Shown one piece after another: positions 16,541-25,436 of a stretch of DNA of 64,000 bases. How positions within the stretch are numbered: the first letter of the stretch is position 1; each line of letters opens with the position of its first letter. This DNA is from Pseudorhodobacter ferrugineus DSM 5888. Lineage in GTDB: Bacteria > Pseudomonadota > Alphaproteobacteria > Rhodobacterales > Rhodobacteraceae. The stretch spans positions 1 through 64,000 of the forward strand of contig NZ_ATVN01000015.1 of assembly GCF_000420745.1 (NCBI RefSeq), in the 5' to 3' direction. The notes under the pieces are model-generated. The model was not told the origin of the DNA, did no database searches, and worked only from the letters and a program-made list of their open reading frames with translations. The translations under genes and the position numbers were made by a program.

Positions 16541-18087
16541 CCGCGCCGCTCCAGCAGCATCAATTCAAGGGCGGTGCGGCGGGCCAGATCCTCTAGGCCG
16601 ACATGGCGAAACAGCGCCAAACCTTCGGTCACGCCGCGTAGATCGCCGTGCAGGCCGCGTTCGATCCGGTCAACGGCGTGCAAAATTGCCTCGCCCAGAC
16701 GGTTTTCATCCAGCAGCGTTAGCAAATCCGTAGGTGGCGTGGCGCGGACAAAAACAGGGGCAATGGCGCGCGCAAGGCTGTTGGGCGGGGTGACGCCTTG
16801 CAGGTTGCCCCGCGCCAAGCCGATCAGAAACGCCTCGCCCGTGTCTTTTGGCGTGCGGGCATTGGCGGCGACTTCATATTGACCGGACAACAGCGCCACG
16901 CGAAAGGCGAGGGCAGCGGCGTCTTCGGTCAAGGGCAGGCGCAGCAGGCGTTTGGCGAAAAGTTCGGCAAAGGGCACCTCTAGCCCCGCATCAACCATCA
17001 TCGCCCATGCTTGCGGCAAGGCCACGGCAACCGCGCCCGGGTCATTGGCATTGAGGGCGACTTCGAACCGCTGAAACGCCTCGACCCGATCCCAGACGCC
17101 ACCCGATGCGGCGGGCAAGCGTTCGGTATAGATGCCAAGCAGGACATTCGGGTCGAGCACCGAGGCGCGGCCAAGGCGTTCGGCGGCCTCGATCTGTGCC
17201 TTCCAGCCTGCGGTTTCGCGCAATTCGGCATGGGAAAACGCGAGCGGCAGGTTGGCTGTGGGTAAACCTTCGCCAATCGCATCCAACATCCGCCATGCCA
17301 GCGGGGTCACGGGCGAGGGCGGCTCCAGCGGTGGTTCGCCTTCAAACAGATCAGGGTCCAGAAACCGCTCTAACAGCGCCTCGTCCGAGGGTTCGACATA
17401 GCCCAAAGCCTGCGCCATACGCAGGGTCAGCGCGCCGCCGGCCCAATCGCCTGCACGTGCTAGGCAAAAGATGCGGGCGGGGTAAGTGGGGGCAAGATTG
17501 GGGGTTTCTGCCAGATAGGCGCAGGCGTCATCTTCTTTGCCTGTCAGCATCGAGGTGTCGAAATAGCGGCGAAACACCTGCGGCGTCATTTTACCCGAGG
17601 CGAGGATAAGGGCGTTCGCCTCTTCCAATGCGCCCATGCCCAACAGTTTGTCGATCCGCGCCCGCAGCAATATCCCGCGGCCGCCTGCATCGGCGGGGGC
17701 TGCGGATTGCGCCAACATCACGGTCATCAAAACCCGCTGCATGGAGGGCAGGGAATCATCGCGTTTTTGCGAGATGAGGGCAGCGATTTTATCGGTTTCG
17801 CCCAAACCCCACAGATCGGCCGGAAAGCCTGTGGCGGACGGCGCCAAAACGCCTGCGGCATCGGGTGACGACCCGCCAAGGACCGATACAATCACATTTT
17901 GCGGCACGGCCCCGCCCACACCCGTGACGCTTGGTTCAGGGGGGGGCAGGTTTTGCGCCGGGGTTGAAACCGAGCTGGACAACCAGTCGATGGCCGACAT
18001 CGGTGCCTCGGCCAAAGCCAAAGGGGGCGCGAAGGCTGCGACAAAGCTGCAGCCAATCACAAACCCATAGCCGGCCTTACTGCCCAT
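16537..18087 (-). CDS. Conserved exported protein of unknown function beside xerD
   Basis: 516 residues with a predicted signal peptide (FVIGCSFVAAFAPPLALAEA). The rest is helical and Ala/Leu-rich with repeating pairs of helices (for example ALEEANALILASGKMTPQVF and YPARIFCLARAGDWAGGALT), like a TPR or other solenoid. No catalytic motif is visible. The chosen ATG at 18087 begins inside the last codons of the 44-residue membrane protein upstream (11-base overlap). The 3' end overlaps xerD by 4 bases, so the three are one transcript. I believe it is conserved at this locus in Rhodobacterales but know no function. Confidence 0.8.
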   Translation of the reverse strand: MGSKAGYGFVIGCSFVAAFAPPLALAEAPMSAIDWLSSSVSTPAQNLPPPEPSVTGVGGAVPQNVIVSVLGGSSPDAAGVLAPSATGFPADLWGLGETDKIAALISQKRDDSLPSMQRVLMTVMLAQSAAPADAGGRGILLRARIDKLLGMGALEEANALILASGKMTPQVFRRYFDTSMLTGKEDDACAYLAETPNLAPTYPARIFCLARAGDWAGGALTLRMAQALGYVEPSDEALLERFLDPDLFEGEPPLEPPSPVTPLAWRMLDAIGEGLPTANLPLAFSHAELRETAGWKAQIEAAERLGRASVLDPNVLLGIYTERLPAASGGVWDRVEAFQRFEVALNANDPGAVAVALPQAWAMMVDAGLEVPFAELFAKRLLRLPLTEDAAALAFRVALLSGQYEVAANARTPKDTGEAFLIGLARGNLQGVTPPNSLARAIAPVFVRATPPTDLLTLLDENRLGEAILHAVDRIERGLHGDLRGVTEGLALFRHVGLEDLARRTALELMLLERRG

Positions 18088-18211
18088 CCAGCACCACCGG
18101 TTGGGAAACCGATTTCTGTTCGGGGGACAGATCGCCCAAATAGGCAAAGCCCGTCAGGCCGATCAGGCCCAATACCACCAAAATCACTATGCCTTTGAAA
18201 ACCAGTTTCAT
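18077..18211 (-). CDS. 44-residue single-pass membrane protein
   Basis: MKLVFKG, then a membrane helix (IVILVVLGLIGLTGFAYLG), then a short outside tail DLSPEQKSVSQPVVLDGQ. The N-terminal lysines place the N-terminus inside, so the tail would be periplasmic. Its stop lies inside the start of the exported helical-repeat protein, suggesting translational coupling and possibly a shared complex. It belongs to no family I can name. Confidence 0.7.
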   Translation of the reverse strand: MKLVFKGIVILVVLGLIGLTGFAYLGDLSPEQKSVSQPVVLDGQ

Positions 18212-18482
18212 TCTATCGCTTTCCTGCCCAAGCTCAATTCGCCGGCTTTGTGCCCGTGATCTGGGAAGAGGTCTTCCGCAAATCAAGGACAAGCCGGTCT
18301 TGCGCCTTGCGCTATACACCCATTCATAACCGACTTCACGCCCTTGCGCAAAGATTTGCACCCCAAAGGCGAGGGTTTGCCGAAAAACGCGGGCCACGGC
18401 AGGGGCACAGGGCTGGACAGTTTGCAATCGGGGCCGCTATTGGGTTAGTCAGGATAGAGTGCGTAAGGGGGTGGCGTTGGGG

Positions 18483-19019
18483 ATGGGGTTGAAGAAATCT
18501 GTCGTCATGGTTGGGATGATGGGGTCGGGTAAAACCGCCGTCGGCACACAGCTGGCGCGGCTTTTGTCTGTGCCGTTTATCGATTCCGATGATGCCATTG
18601 TGTCTGCCGCGAACCGCAGTATTGCCGAGATTTTTGAGCGTGATGGCGAGCCGTTTTTCAGGGAAAAAGAAACCCAAGTTATCACGCGGTTGCTGGAAGG
18701 GCCTGCCTGTATTTTATCAACCGGCGGGGGCGCGTTCATGTCGGCGGTCAACCGTGATTTGATTGCCGCCAAAGGGGTTTCGGTGTGGTTGCGGGCGGAT
18801 GTGGAACTGTTGTGGCAACGGGTGCGGCACAAAACGACGCGGCCTTTGCTGCGCACGGCGAACCCGCGCGCGACCTTGAAAGAGATTTATGACGTGCGGG
18901 TGCCGGTCTATGCGCTGGCCGATCTGGCGGTGGACGCCGAGGTTGATTTGTCGATTGATGCGATGGCGCGGCGGGTGAAAGAGGCGTTGTTGACCCGCGC
19001 CGATGTTTGGGAAGGATAG
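18483..19019 (+). CDS. aroK: Shikimate kinase
   Basis: Phosphorylates shikimate at the 3-hydroxyl with ATP in chorismate biosynthesis. 178 residues from the ATG at 18483. The Walker A is VGMMGSGKTAVG, followed by the shikimate-binding FIDSDDAI, LSTGGGAFM (GGG loop) and the lid Arg in KTTRPLL. An in-frame GTG at 18459 would add eight residues and cannot be excluded. aroB follows after 3 bases. The divergent neighbour is the exported-protein/xerD operon; the 270-base gap between them should hold both promoters. Confidence 0.95.
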   Translation: MGLKKSVVMVGMMGSGKTAVGTQLARLLSVPFIDSDDAIVSAANRSIAEIFERDGEPFFREKETQVITRLLEGPACILSTGGGAFMSAVNRDLIAAKGVSVWLRADVELLWQRVRHKTTRPLLRTANPRATLKEIYDVRVPVYALADLAVDAEVDLSIDAMARRVKEALLTRADVWEG

Positions 19020-19022
19020 CCG

Positions 19023-20138
19023 ATGCAGGCCGATGTCGTTCGGGTGGATTTGGGTGCGCGCAGCTATGATGTGCGGATCGCTGACGGGTTGATTGACCGC
19101 GCAGGCACCGAGATCGCGCCGTTTTTGCGCCGTGCCCGTGTGGCGATTGTCACCGATGAAACCGTGGGCGCGCTGCATCTGGCGCGGTTGCAAGCGGCAT
19201 TGACCGCGCAGGGGATAGACAGTTCGGCGCTGGCGCTGCCTGCGGGCGAAGGCACCAAGGCCTGGCCACAATTTTCGCGCTGCGTGGAATGGTTGCTGGA
19301 CCAAAAGGTTGAACGCAAGGATCTGGTTATCGCCTTTGGGGGCGGGGTTATTGGTGATTTGGTGGGCTTTGCGGCGGCAGTGTTGCGGCGCGGGGTGGGT
19401 TTCGTGCAAATCCCCACGTCGCTGCTGGCGCAGGTCGACAGTTCGGTCGGCGGCAAGACGGGGATCAACGCGCCGCAAGGCAAGAACCTGATTGGCGCGT
19501 TTCATCAACCGACTTTGGTTTTGGCCGATATTGGCTTGCTGGGAACGCTGACGCCGCGCGACTTTTTGTCGGGCTATGGCGAGGTGGCCAAGTATGGGCT
19601 GCTGGGCGATGAAGGGTTTTTTGGCTGGCTAGAGGCGAACGGGCCAGCGCTGGCGGCGGGTGATGTGGCGTTGCGGCAGCATGCGGTGCGCCGGTCGGTT
19701 GAGATGAAAGCCGAGATTGTAGCGCGCGATGAAACCGAGGAAGGCGACCGCGCGCTGTTGAACCTTGGGCACACGTTTTGCCATGCGCTGGAACAGGCCA
19801 CGGGCTATGGCGACCGATTGCTGCACGGTGAAGGCGTGGCGGTAGGTTGCGCCTTGGCGTTTGAATTGAGCATGCGCTTGGGCCTGTGCAGCCAAGAGGC
19901 CCCAAGCCGTGTGCGCGCACATTTGCGGGCCATGGGGATGAAGGTGGATATCGCCGATATTGCGGGCGATTTGCCATCGGCCGAAGGGTTGCTGGACCTG
20001 ATGGGGCAGGACAAAAAGGTGGTGGACGGGCAGTTGCGGTTTATCTTGTCGCGCGGCATTGGCCACAGCTTTGTGGCCAGCGATGTGCCAAGCGATGTGG
20101 TTTTGACGCTGCTGAAGGATGCGCTGCGCGGACGTTAA
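19023..20138 (+). CDS. aroB: 3-dehydroquinate synthase
   Basis: Cyclises DAHP to 3-dehydroquinate, the second step of the shikimate pathway, using NAD+ and a divalent metal. 371 residues. NAD-binding GGGVIGDLVGFAAAVLRRGV, substrate-site PTSLLAQVDSSVGGKTGIN and KNLIGAFHQP, and the metal ligands Glu (GYGEVAKYGLL) and His (NLGHTFCHALE; LLHGEGVAVG) are all present. It is 3 bases after aroK, the commonest bacterial pairing. A short AT-rich stretch separates it from the convergent ABC operon. Confidence 0.96.
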   Translation: MQADVVRVDLGARSYDVRIADGLIDRAGTEIAPFLRRARVAIVTDETVGALHLARLQAALTAQGIDSSALALPAGEGTKAWPQFSRCVEWLLDQKVERKDLVIAFGGGVIGDLVGFAAAVLRRGVGFVQIPTSLLAQVDSSVGGKTGINAPQGKNLIGAFHQPTLVLADIGLLGTLTPRDFLSGYGEVAKYGLLGDEGFFGWLEANGPALAAGDVALRQHAVRRSVEMKAEIVARDETEEGDRALLNLGHTFCHALEQATGYGDRLLHGEGVAVGCALAFELSMRLGLCSQEAPSRVRAHLRAMGMKVDIADIAGDLPSAEGLLDLMGQDKKVVDGQLRFILSRGIGHSFVASDVPSDVVLTLLKDALRGR

Positions 20139-20184
20139 GGTGTTGCGTTAGCTTCACCTTGCAGTGCGTTGATTTATATTAATT

Positions 20185-20925
20185 TTACACTGATGCTGCC
20201 AACAGGCTTTGCGAATAGGGGTGCTTGGCTTCCATTTTGCGCAAGGTTTCCACGCCCATAATCTCGACAATCTGACCGTTTTGCATCACGGCCAGCCGTT
20301 CGCACATATGCCCCACGACCGACAGGTCATGCGACACCATCACATAGGTCAGGCCACGGTCACGGCGCAGATCGACCAGCAGGTTCAGGATTTCGGCTTG
20401 TACCGAGACGTCCAAGGCGGAGGTCGGCTCGTCCAACAGCAAAAGTTCCGGTTCGGGGGCCAAGGCGCGGGCGATGGCGACGCGTTGGCGTTGACCGCCA
20501 GAGAGTTGGTGCGGATAGCGGAAGCGGAATTTCTGACCCAAGCCCACGTCATCCAGCAGTTTGACCACGCGGGCATCAATATCGCCAAAACCGTGCAAAT
20601 GCAGAGTTTCGCCCAGCACTTGGTCCACCGAATGGCGGGGGTGAAGCGAGGCATAGGGGTCTTGGAACACCATCTGCACGGTTTTATAAAACGCCTTGGG
20701 CCGCTGTTTGGAAAGCGCTGTGCCATCCACCGCCATGCCGCCAGACCACAAGGGCGCAAGGCCGGAAATGGCGCGCAGGATGGTGGATTTGCCCGATCCG
20801 CTTTCGCCCACCAGCCCAAAACTTTCGCCGCGTGCCACGGTGAAGGTGGCCCCTTTGACGGCATCCACACGGTCGCGGCCATGACCGAACCAGACGTTCA
20901 GATCGTTGATGTCCAGCATGCTCAT
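20185..20925 (-). CDS. Peptide ABC transporter ATPase (DppF-like)
   Basis: 246 residues. Walker [16 protein letters not shown]-loop MVFQDPYASL, ABC signature LSGGQRQRVAIARAL, Walker [14 protein letters not shown] and the H-loop VSHDLSVV are intact. It is the second ATPase of a dipeptide/oligopeptide importer. It is shorter than many DppF proteins because the C-terminal oligo-HPY extension is nearly absent (the protein ends HPYSQSLLAASV). ATG 20925 overlaps the upstream ATPase stop as ATGA. Confidence 0.93.
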   Translation of the reverse strand: MSMLDINDLNVWFGHGRDRVDAVKGATFTVARGESFGLVGESGSGKSTILRAISGLAPLWSGGMAVDGTALSKQRPKAFYKTVQMVFQDPYASLHPRHSVDQVLGETLHLHGFGDIDARVVKLLDDVGLGQKFRFRYPHQLSGGQRQRVAIARALAPEPELLLLDEPTSALDVSVQAEILNLLVDLRRDRGLTYVMVSHDLSVVGHMCERLAVMQNGQIVEIMGVETLRKMEAKHPYSQSLLAASV

Positions 20926-21782
20926 ACTCGGCCACTCACGCTTGGGGCCTGCGCCCACGCGGGGTCACGCTTAAGCACTTCCAAATGGTCGCGGGGTGCG
21001 TCGAGGCGGGGCAGGGAGTTTAGCAAGCCGCGCGTGTAGGGGTGTTTGGCCTCTGACAATTTATCCGCCTGACATATTTCAACAATCCGGCCTGCATACA
21101 TGATTAAAACACGGTCGCAAAAATCGGCCACGAGGTTCAAGTCGTGGCTGATAAAGATCAGGCCCATGCCGCGATCCTTGACCAGCTTGTCCATGATATC
21201 AAGGACTTGACGCTGGACTGACACATCAAGCGCGCTGGTCGGTTCATCGGCGATCAGAATTTCGGGGTTCGGGATCAGCATCATCGCGATCATGATCCGC
21301 TGGCCCATGCCGCCCGACATTTCATGCGGATAGGCGCGCATCACGCGGTCGGCGTCGCGGATCGACACGGCCTCTAGCATCTCGACCGCCTTGGCATAGG
21401 CTTGGGTCTTGCTTGCGCGGTTGTGTTGGCGGTACGCCTCAATGATCTGGTCGCCGATGGTCATCACGGGGTTAAGCGAAAACTTGGGGTCTTGCATCAC
21501 CATCGAAATGCGTTGGCCGCGTACGGCGCGCATTTCTTTTTCGGACTTGCCCATCAAGTCGACGCCGCCGAGGCTGATTTGCTTGGCCTCGACTATCCCC
21601 GGGGGCCGTATCAGGCGCAGAATGGCGCGGCCGGTCATGGATTTGCCAGAGCCGCTTTCGCCCACAATGCCTAACCGTTCGCGGCCAAGGGTAAAGGACA
21701 CGCCGCGCACGGCATCGAACACGCCTTGGCGGGACGGAAATTTGACCCAGAGGTCTTGGACATCCAACAAAGTATCCATCAT
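20922..21782 (-). CDS. Peptide ABC transporter ATPase (DppD-like)
   Basis: 286 residues, the first ATPase of the importer. Walker [18 protein letters not shown]-loop [14 protein letters not shown], signature [15 protein letters not shown], Walker [14 protein letters not shown] and the H-loop SHDLN are present. The C-terminal oligo_HPY region [15 protein letters not shown] marks the DppD/OppD family. The signature reads SGGMGQ where most have SGGMRQ or SGGQRQ, a minor variation. It overlaps the permease upstream and the DppF-like gene downstream by ATGA junctions. Confidence 0.93.
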   Translation of the reverse strand: MMDTLLDVQDLWVKFPSRQGVFDAVRGVSFTLGRERLGIVGESGSGKSMTGRAILRLIRPPGIVEAKQISLGGVDLMGKSEKEMRAVRGQRISMVMQDPKFSLNPVMTIGDQIIEAYRQHNRASKTQAYAKAVEMLEAVSIRDADRVMRAYPHEMSGGMGQRIMIAMMLIPNPEILIADEPTSALDVSVQRQVLDIMDKLVKDRGMGLIFISHDLNLVADFCDRVLIMYAGRIVEICQADKLSEAKHPYTRGLLNSLPRLDAPRDHLEVLKRDPAWAQAPSVSGRV

Positions 21783-22687
21783 TCGCCGCCTTTCGGGTCA
21801 AGCACATCACGCAACCCGTCGCCCAGCAGGTTGAAGGCCAGCGATACGGTGAAAATGGCAAGGCCGGGCATGGTGGCGACCCACCAATGGTCAAGGATAA
21901 AGCGCCGCCCTTCGGAAATCATCGCGCCCCATTCAGGGCTGGGGGGCTGTGCGCCAAGGCCAAGAAACCCAAGGCCAGCGGCGGCGAGGATGATGCCCGC
22001 CATATCCAGCGTGACGCGGACGATAAGCGAAGAGATACACAGCGGCCAGATGTGGCGCGTGATAATGCGCATGGCACCTGCGCCTTGCAGTTGGATGGCC
22101 GAAATGTAGTCGGCGGCGCGGATGGTCAGGGTTTCGGCCCGTGCGATGCGGGCGTAAGGCGGCCAAGCGGTGAGGGAAATGGCGAGGACGGCGTTTTCAA
22201 TGCCCGCGCCAAGGGCGGCCACAAAGGCGAGGGCAAGGACAAGGCGCGGGAAGGCCAGAAAAATATCGGTGATGCGCATAAGGACAACATCGACCCAGCC
22301 GCCGACATAGCCCGAAACGGTACCGACCAGCAGGCCGACAACGGGCGCGATCAAGGCCACGAGAGCCACGATATACAGGGTTATCCGGCTGCCATAGATC
22401 AGGCGCGAGAGGATATCGCGGCCCAAACTGTCGGTGCCAAGGATGTGGCTTTCGGTGCCCAAGGGGGCAAGGCGATTGCCGAGGTCTTGGACAAACGGGT
22501 CATGTGGCGACAAGATTGGCGCAAAGGCCGCGATGCCGACGAGGGCAAGCAGGATCCACAAGCCGATCATCGCCATCGTATTGCCGCGAAACGACAGCCA
22601 GCCTTGGTAAATCGCCGACAATTTGGCATGTCTGCGCGAGGTGGGGGTATCGGTTAGCAGCCATTGCCGCAGGGTTTGATCGGCCAT
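21779..22687 (-). CDS. Peptide ABC transporter permease (DppC-like)
   Basis: 302 residues, inner-membrane permease of the binding-protein-dependent type. An OppC-type N-terminal helix ([20 protein letters not shown]) is followed by HILGTDSLGRDILSRLIYGSR, characteristic of DppC, and an EAA loop near ISAIQLQGAGAMRIITRHI. About six membrane segments are visible. It would pair with the DppB-like permease 45 bases upstream to form the channel. The gene overlaps the following ATPase. Confidence 0.93.
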   Translation of the reverse strand: MADQTLRQWLLTDTPTSRRHAKLSAIYQGWLSFRGNTMAMIGLWILLALVGIAAFAPILSPHDPFVQDLGNRLAPLGTESHILGTDSLGRDILSRLIYGSRITLYIVALVALIAPVVGLLVGTVSGYVGGWVDVVLMRITDIFLAFPRLVLALAFVAALGAGIENAVLAISLTAWPPYARIARAETLTIRAADYISAIQLQGAGAMRIITRHIWPLCISSLIVRVTLDMAGIILAAAGLGFLGLGAQPPSPEWGAMISEGRRFILDHWWVATMPGLAIFTVSLAFNLLGDGLRDVLDPKGGE

Positions 22688-22732
22688 TACAAGGGCTTCC
22701 TATTCTTTCGCATGGGACTTTTTGGCACGGCT

Positions 22733-23791
22733 TTACTTCGCACGGGGGTCAAAGACCTTGTAAAGCAGGTCCGAGAGGATGTTCAGCAAGATGAACACAA
22801 GGCCCACGACGACCGTGCCGCCCAGAACCGCATTCATATCGGCCGACAAAAGGGCGGTGGTGATATAGCTGCCGATGCCTGGCCAGCTAAAGATAATTTC
22901 GGTCAGAACCGACCCTTCCAGCAGGCCTGCGTAGGACAGCGCGATCACGGTGATTAGCTGCACGCGGATGTTGCGAAAGGCGTGTTTCCAGACCACATCC
23001 CATTCCGACATGCCTTTAACGCGGGCGGTGGTGATGTATTCGGCGCTGAGCTGTTCCAGCATGAAACTGCGGGTCATCCGGCTGATATAGGCCAGCGAGT
23101 AATAGCCGAGCAAAGACGCGGGCAGGACGATATGGCTGAAGGCGTCTTTCAGAACGGTCCAGTTGCGGTCGAGGAGACTGTCGACAAGGATCATGCCGGT
23201 CACAGAGGGGACAATATCTTCGTAAAATATGCTGACGCGGCCCGGGCCACCGACCCAACCGAGCATGCCGTAAAAGATCAACAGGCCCATCAGACCCAGC
23301 CAAAAAATCGGCATGGAATATCCCACCAGCGCTACAACACGGGCGACTTGGTCGATCCATGATCCTTTGCGCACTGCGGCAACAACGCCCAAGGGCACGC
23401 CCAAAACGATGCCAAAGAACACGCCAAGCGTGGCCAGTTCCAGCGTGGCGGGGAAAACCCGCGCGATATCTTCGGACACGGGGCGCGCGTTCAGCAGCGA
23501 CATGCCGAAATCGCCGTGCAGCACATCCCAGACGTAATAGGCGAATTGTACAATCACCGGCTTATCCAGCCCAAGCTGCAAGAACACGGCATCATAGGTG
23601 GATTGTGACGCGCGTTCACCCACAATCGCCAAAACCGGATCAATCGGCATGACCCGTCCGATGATAAAGGTAATAAAAACAAGGCCCAGCATCGTCACAG
23701 CGATGGAGCCTATGGTTTTCAGCGTAGCGGTGACCCAGCGGGGCAGGGAGGCGCGATTGCGCGCGCCCCCCTCGTTTTCGGCCAATGCCAT
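22733..23791 (-). CDS. Peptide ABC transporter permease (DppB-like)
   Basis: 352 residues. An N-terminal membrane helix (SIAVTMLGLVFITFIIGRVM), the DppB-type segment YVWDVLHGDFGMSLLNARPV, the EAA loop around YITTARVKGMSEWDVVWKHA, and the conserved IIFSWPGIGSYITTALLSAD near the end place it in the DppB family. The first A of its ATG is the last base of the binding-protein stop codon (TAATG), so it is translated directly after the binding protein. Confidence 0.93.
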   Translation of the reverse strand: MALAENEGGARNRASLPRWVTATLKTIGSIAVTMLGLVFITFIIGRVMPIDPVLAIVGERASQSTYDAVFLQLGLDKPVIVQFAYYVWDVLHGDFGMSLLNARPVSEDIARVFPATLELATLGVFFGIVLGVPLGVVAAVRKGSWIDQVARVVALVGYSMPIFWLGLMGLLIFYGMLGWVGGPGRVSIFYEDIVPSVTGMILVDSLLDRNWTVLKDAFSHIVLPASLLGYYSLAYISRMTRSFMLEQLSAEYITTARVKGMSEWDVVWKHAFRNIRVQLITVIALSYAGLLEGSVLTEIIFSWPGIGSYITTALLSADMNAVLGGTVVVGLVFILLNILSDLLYKVFDPRAK

Positions 23792-25386
23792 TACTTCGTG
23801 ACTTTGCTGTAGTCAGCGGCGCTGATCGCCTGACCTGTGGTGAAGTTCATCACATTGTCACGCACGCCGTTTTGCTCGGACTGCTGGAACATCATGACAA
23901 AAGGCGATTCGTCACGGAACTTTGCCTGCAATTCATTATACATCGCGATCCGCTTTTCGGTGTCGACCTCTTGGACCGCGGCCTCGGTCATCGGGTTGAA
24001 TTCGGATGTGTCCCACGCCAGACGCCATGCCAGATAGCCAGTGCCCTGCGCCTCTAGGCTGTTGTCGGGGTTATAGGCAAAAGTGCCTGCGTTGGTTTGC
24101 GGATCTGGGTAATCCGGGCCCCAGGATTCCAGCGACAAATCCAGTTCCCGCGCGCGGTAACGGTCTAGGATCTGCGAGCCGGTGCCAACGGTGATGTTGA
24201 CTTTCACCCCTGCTTGGGCGGCAGTATTTTGAAACGACTGCGCCATTTCAATGCGTTCTTGCGCCTCACGCACACCGATTTCGACCTCAAGGTTTTCAAC
24301 CCCTGCGGCGGCCAGCAATTCCTTGGCCTTTTCGATGTTCAGGCTGAACGGGTTCTCGGTCGACGCGCCCAGATAGGTTTTGGGCAAGAAGTTTTGATGC
24401 GTGGCCCATTGACCGTTGAGGAAGCTGTTTTGCATGCCTTCATAGTCGATCAGGTACTTGAACGCCTGGCGCACTTCGGGCTTGGACAGGACCGGATGGG
24501 TCTGGTTCAGGCCCATATACATCAAACGGCCTTTCAGCTCTTCTTGCACCTTGACGCCGGGGGCATTGCGCACGCCTGCGACATCTTCGGGGTTCAGGTT
24601 GCGGGCGACGTCAATATCGCCGGCCTCAAGCAGCAAACGCTGGCTGGCGGATTCGGCCACATGGCGCACGATCACACGTTCCATCGTAGGGGCGCCGCCG
24701 TAATAGCCAGGGAAGGCCTGCAAGGTGACGGACTCATTCGGCTTCCAGCTGACAAGGCTGTAGGCGCCCGAGCCTGCGGTGTTGGTGTTCAGCCAGCCAT
24801 TGCCCATGTCGCCGTCGACTTCATTGGCCATGGCGGTTTTCATGTCGATAACCGAGCCGATGGTGGCGGTCAGGCAGTTCAGCACAAAGGATGTCGCATA
24901 GCGTTTGTCGGTGGTGATAGTCACGGTGTTGCCATCGGCCTTGATGGTGTCCGCCACGTTTTCAGGGGTAAAGCCGAATTGTGTCAGGATGAACGCAGGT
25001 GTTTTGTTCAAAATCACCGCGCGGCGCAGCGACCATGCGGCATCTTCTGCTGTCACGGGGTTGCCGGACTGGAACATCACGCCTTCGCGCATGGTGAAGG
25101 TGATGGATTTGCCATCTTCGGACACGACCCAGCTTTCGGCCAGATCGGGCACATAGCCTTTGTCAAAATCCAAGGGGTCAAAATTGACCAGCTTGCTGTA
25201 AACGTTCTGGTTCACGTCCGAGCCTGCAAATTCAAAGCTTTGCGCAGGGTCCATAGATTTGATGTCATCAATCCGGTTGGCGATGACCAGCATGTTGGCA
25301 GGGGTTTCGGCGACCACGGCCACCGAGGTAAAGCTGAGTGCCACGGCCATCGTGGCCCCGGCCAGTGTGTTTTTCCAAATTGTCAT
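23791..25386 (-). CDS. Periplasmic peptide-binding protein (SBP family 5)
   Basis: 531 residues: a signal peptide (AVALSFTSVAVVAE) then a family 5 (DppA/OppA) solute-binding fold. Seen are the domain start LVIANRIDDIKSMDPAQSFE, SWVVSEDGKSITFTMREGVM, the VTAEDAAWSLRR region and the C-terminal NPMTEAAVQ. It captures the ligand for the permease and ATPases that follow. ATG 25386 is used because the frame beyond it, to 25485, runs across the dipeptidase end and has no leader. The neighbouring dipeptidase and FAD oxidase suggest a dipeptide ligand. A small palindrome sits 17 bases before the ATG. Confidence 0.93.
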   Translation of the reverse strand: MTIWKNTLAGATMAVALSFTSVAVVAETPANMLVIANRIDDIKSMDPAQSFEFAGSDVNQNVYSKLVNFDPLDFDKGYVPDLAESWVVSEDGKSITFTMREGVMFQSGNPVTAEDAAWSLRRAVILNKTPAFILTQFGFTPENVADTIKADGNTVTITTDKRYATSFVLNCLTATIGSVIDMKTAMANEVDGDMGNGWLNTNTAGSGAYSLVSWKPNESVTLQAFPGYYGGAPTMERVIVRHVAESASQRLLLEAGDIDVARNLNPEDVAGVRNAPGVKVQEELKGRLMYMGLNQTHPVLSKPEVRQAFKYLIDYEGMQNSFLNGQWATHQNFLPKTYLGASTENPFSLNIEKAKELLAAAGVENLEVEIGVREAQERIEMAQSFQNTAAQAGVKVNITVGTGSQILDRYRARELDLSLESWGPDYPDPQTNAGTFAYNPDNSLEAQGTGYLAWRLAWDTSEFNPMTEAAVQEVDTEKRIAMYNELQAKFRDESPFVMMFQQSEQNGVRDNVMNFTTGQAISAADYSKVTK

Positions 25387-25403
25387 AGTATCAACCTCTC
25401 TGT

Positions 25404-25414
25404 TGTGATTCACA
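25404..25414. promoter_or_regulatory. 11-bp palindrome in the leader of the peptide ABC operon
   Basis: TGTGATTCACA (minus strand TGTGAATCACA) is a perfect inverted repeat around one base, between the dipeptidase stop codon and the binding-protein start. Size and position fit an operator for a GntR- or Lrp-type regulator, but such short repeats also occur by chance. No regulator gene is adjacent. Confidence 0.3.
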
Positions 25415-25436
25415 TAATCGGGGTGCAGGGCAGGGG

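Noticed and set aside
25258-25272. TTGATGTCATCAA as a second FNR box
   Set aside because: The spacer is three bases rather than four and the site is inside the binding-protein coding sequence.
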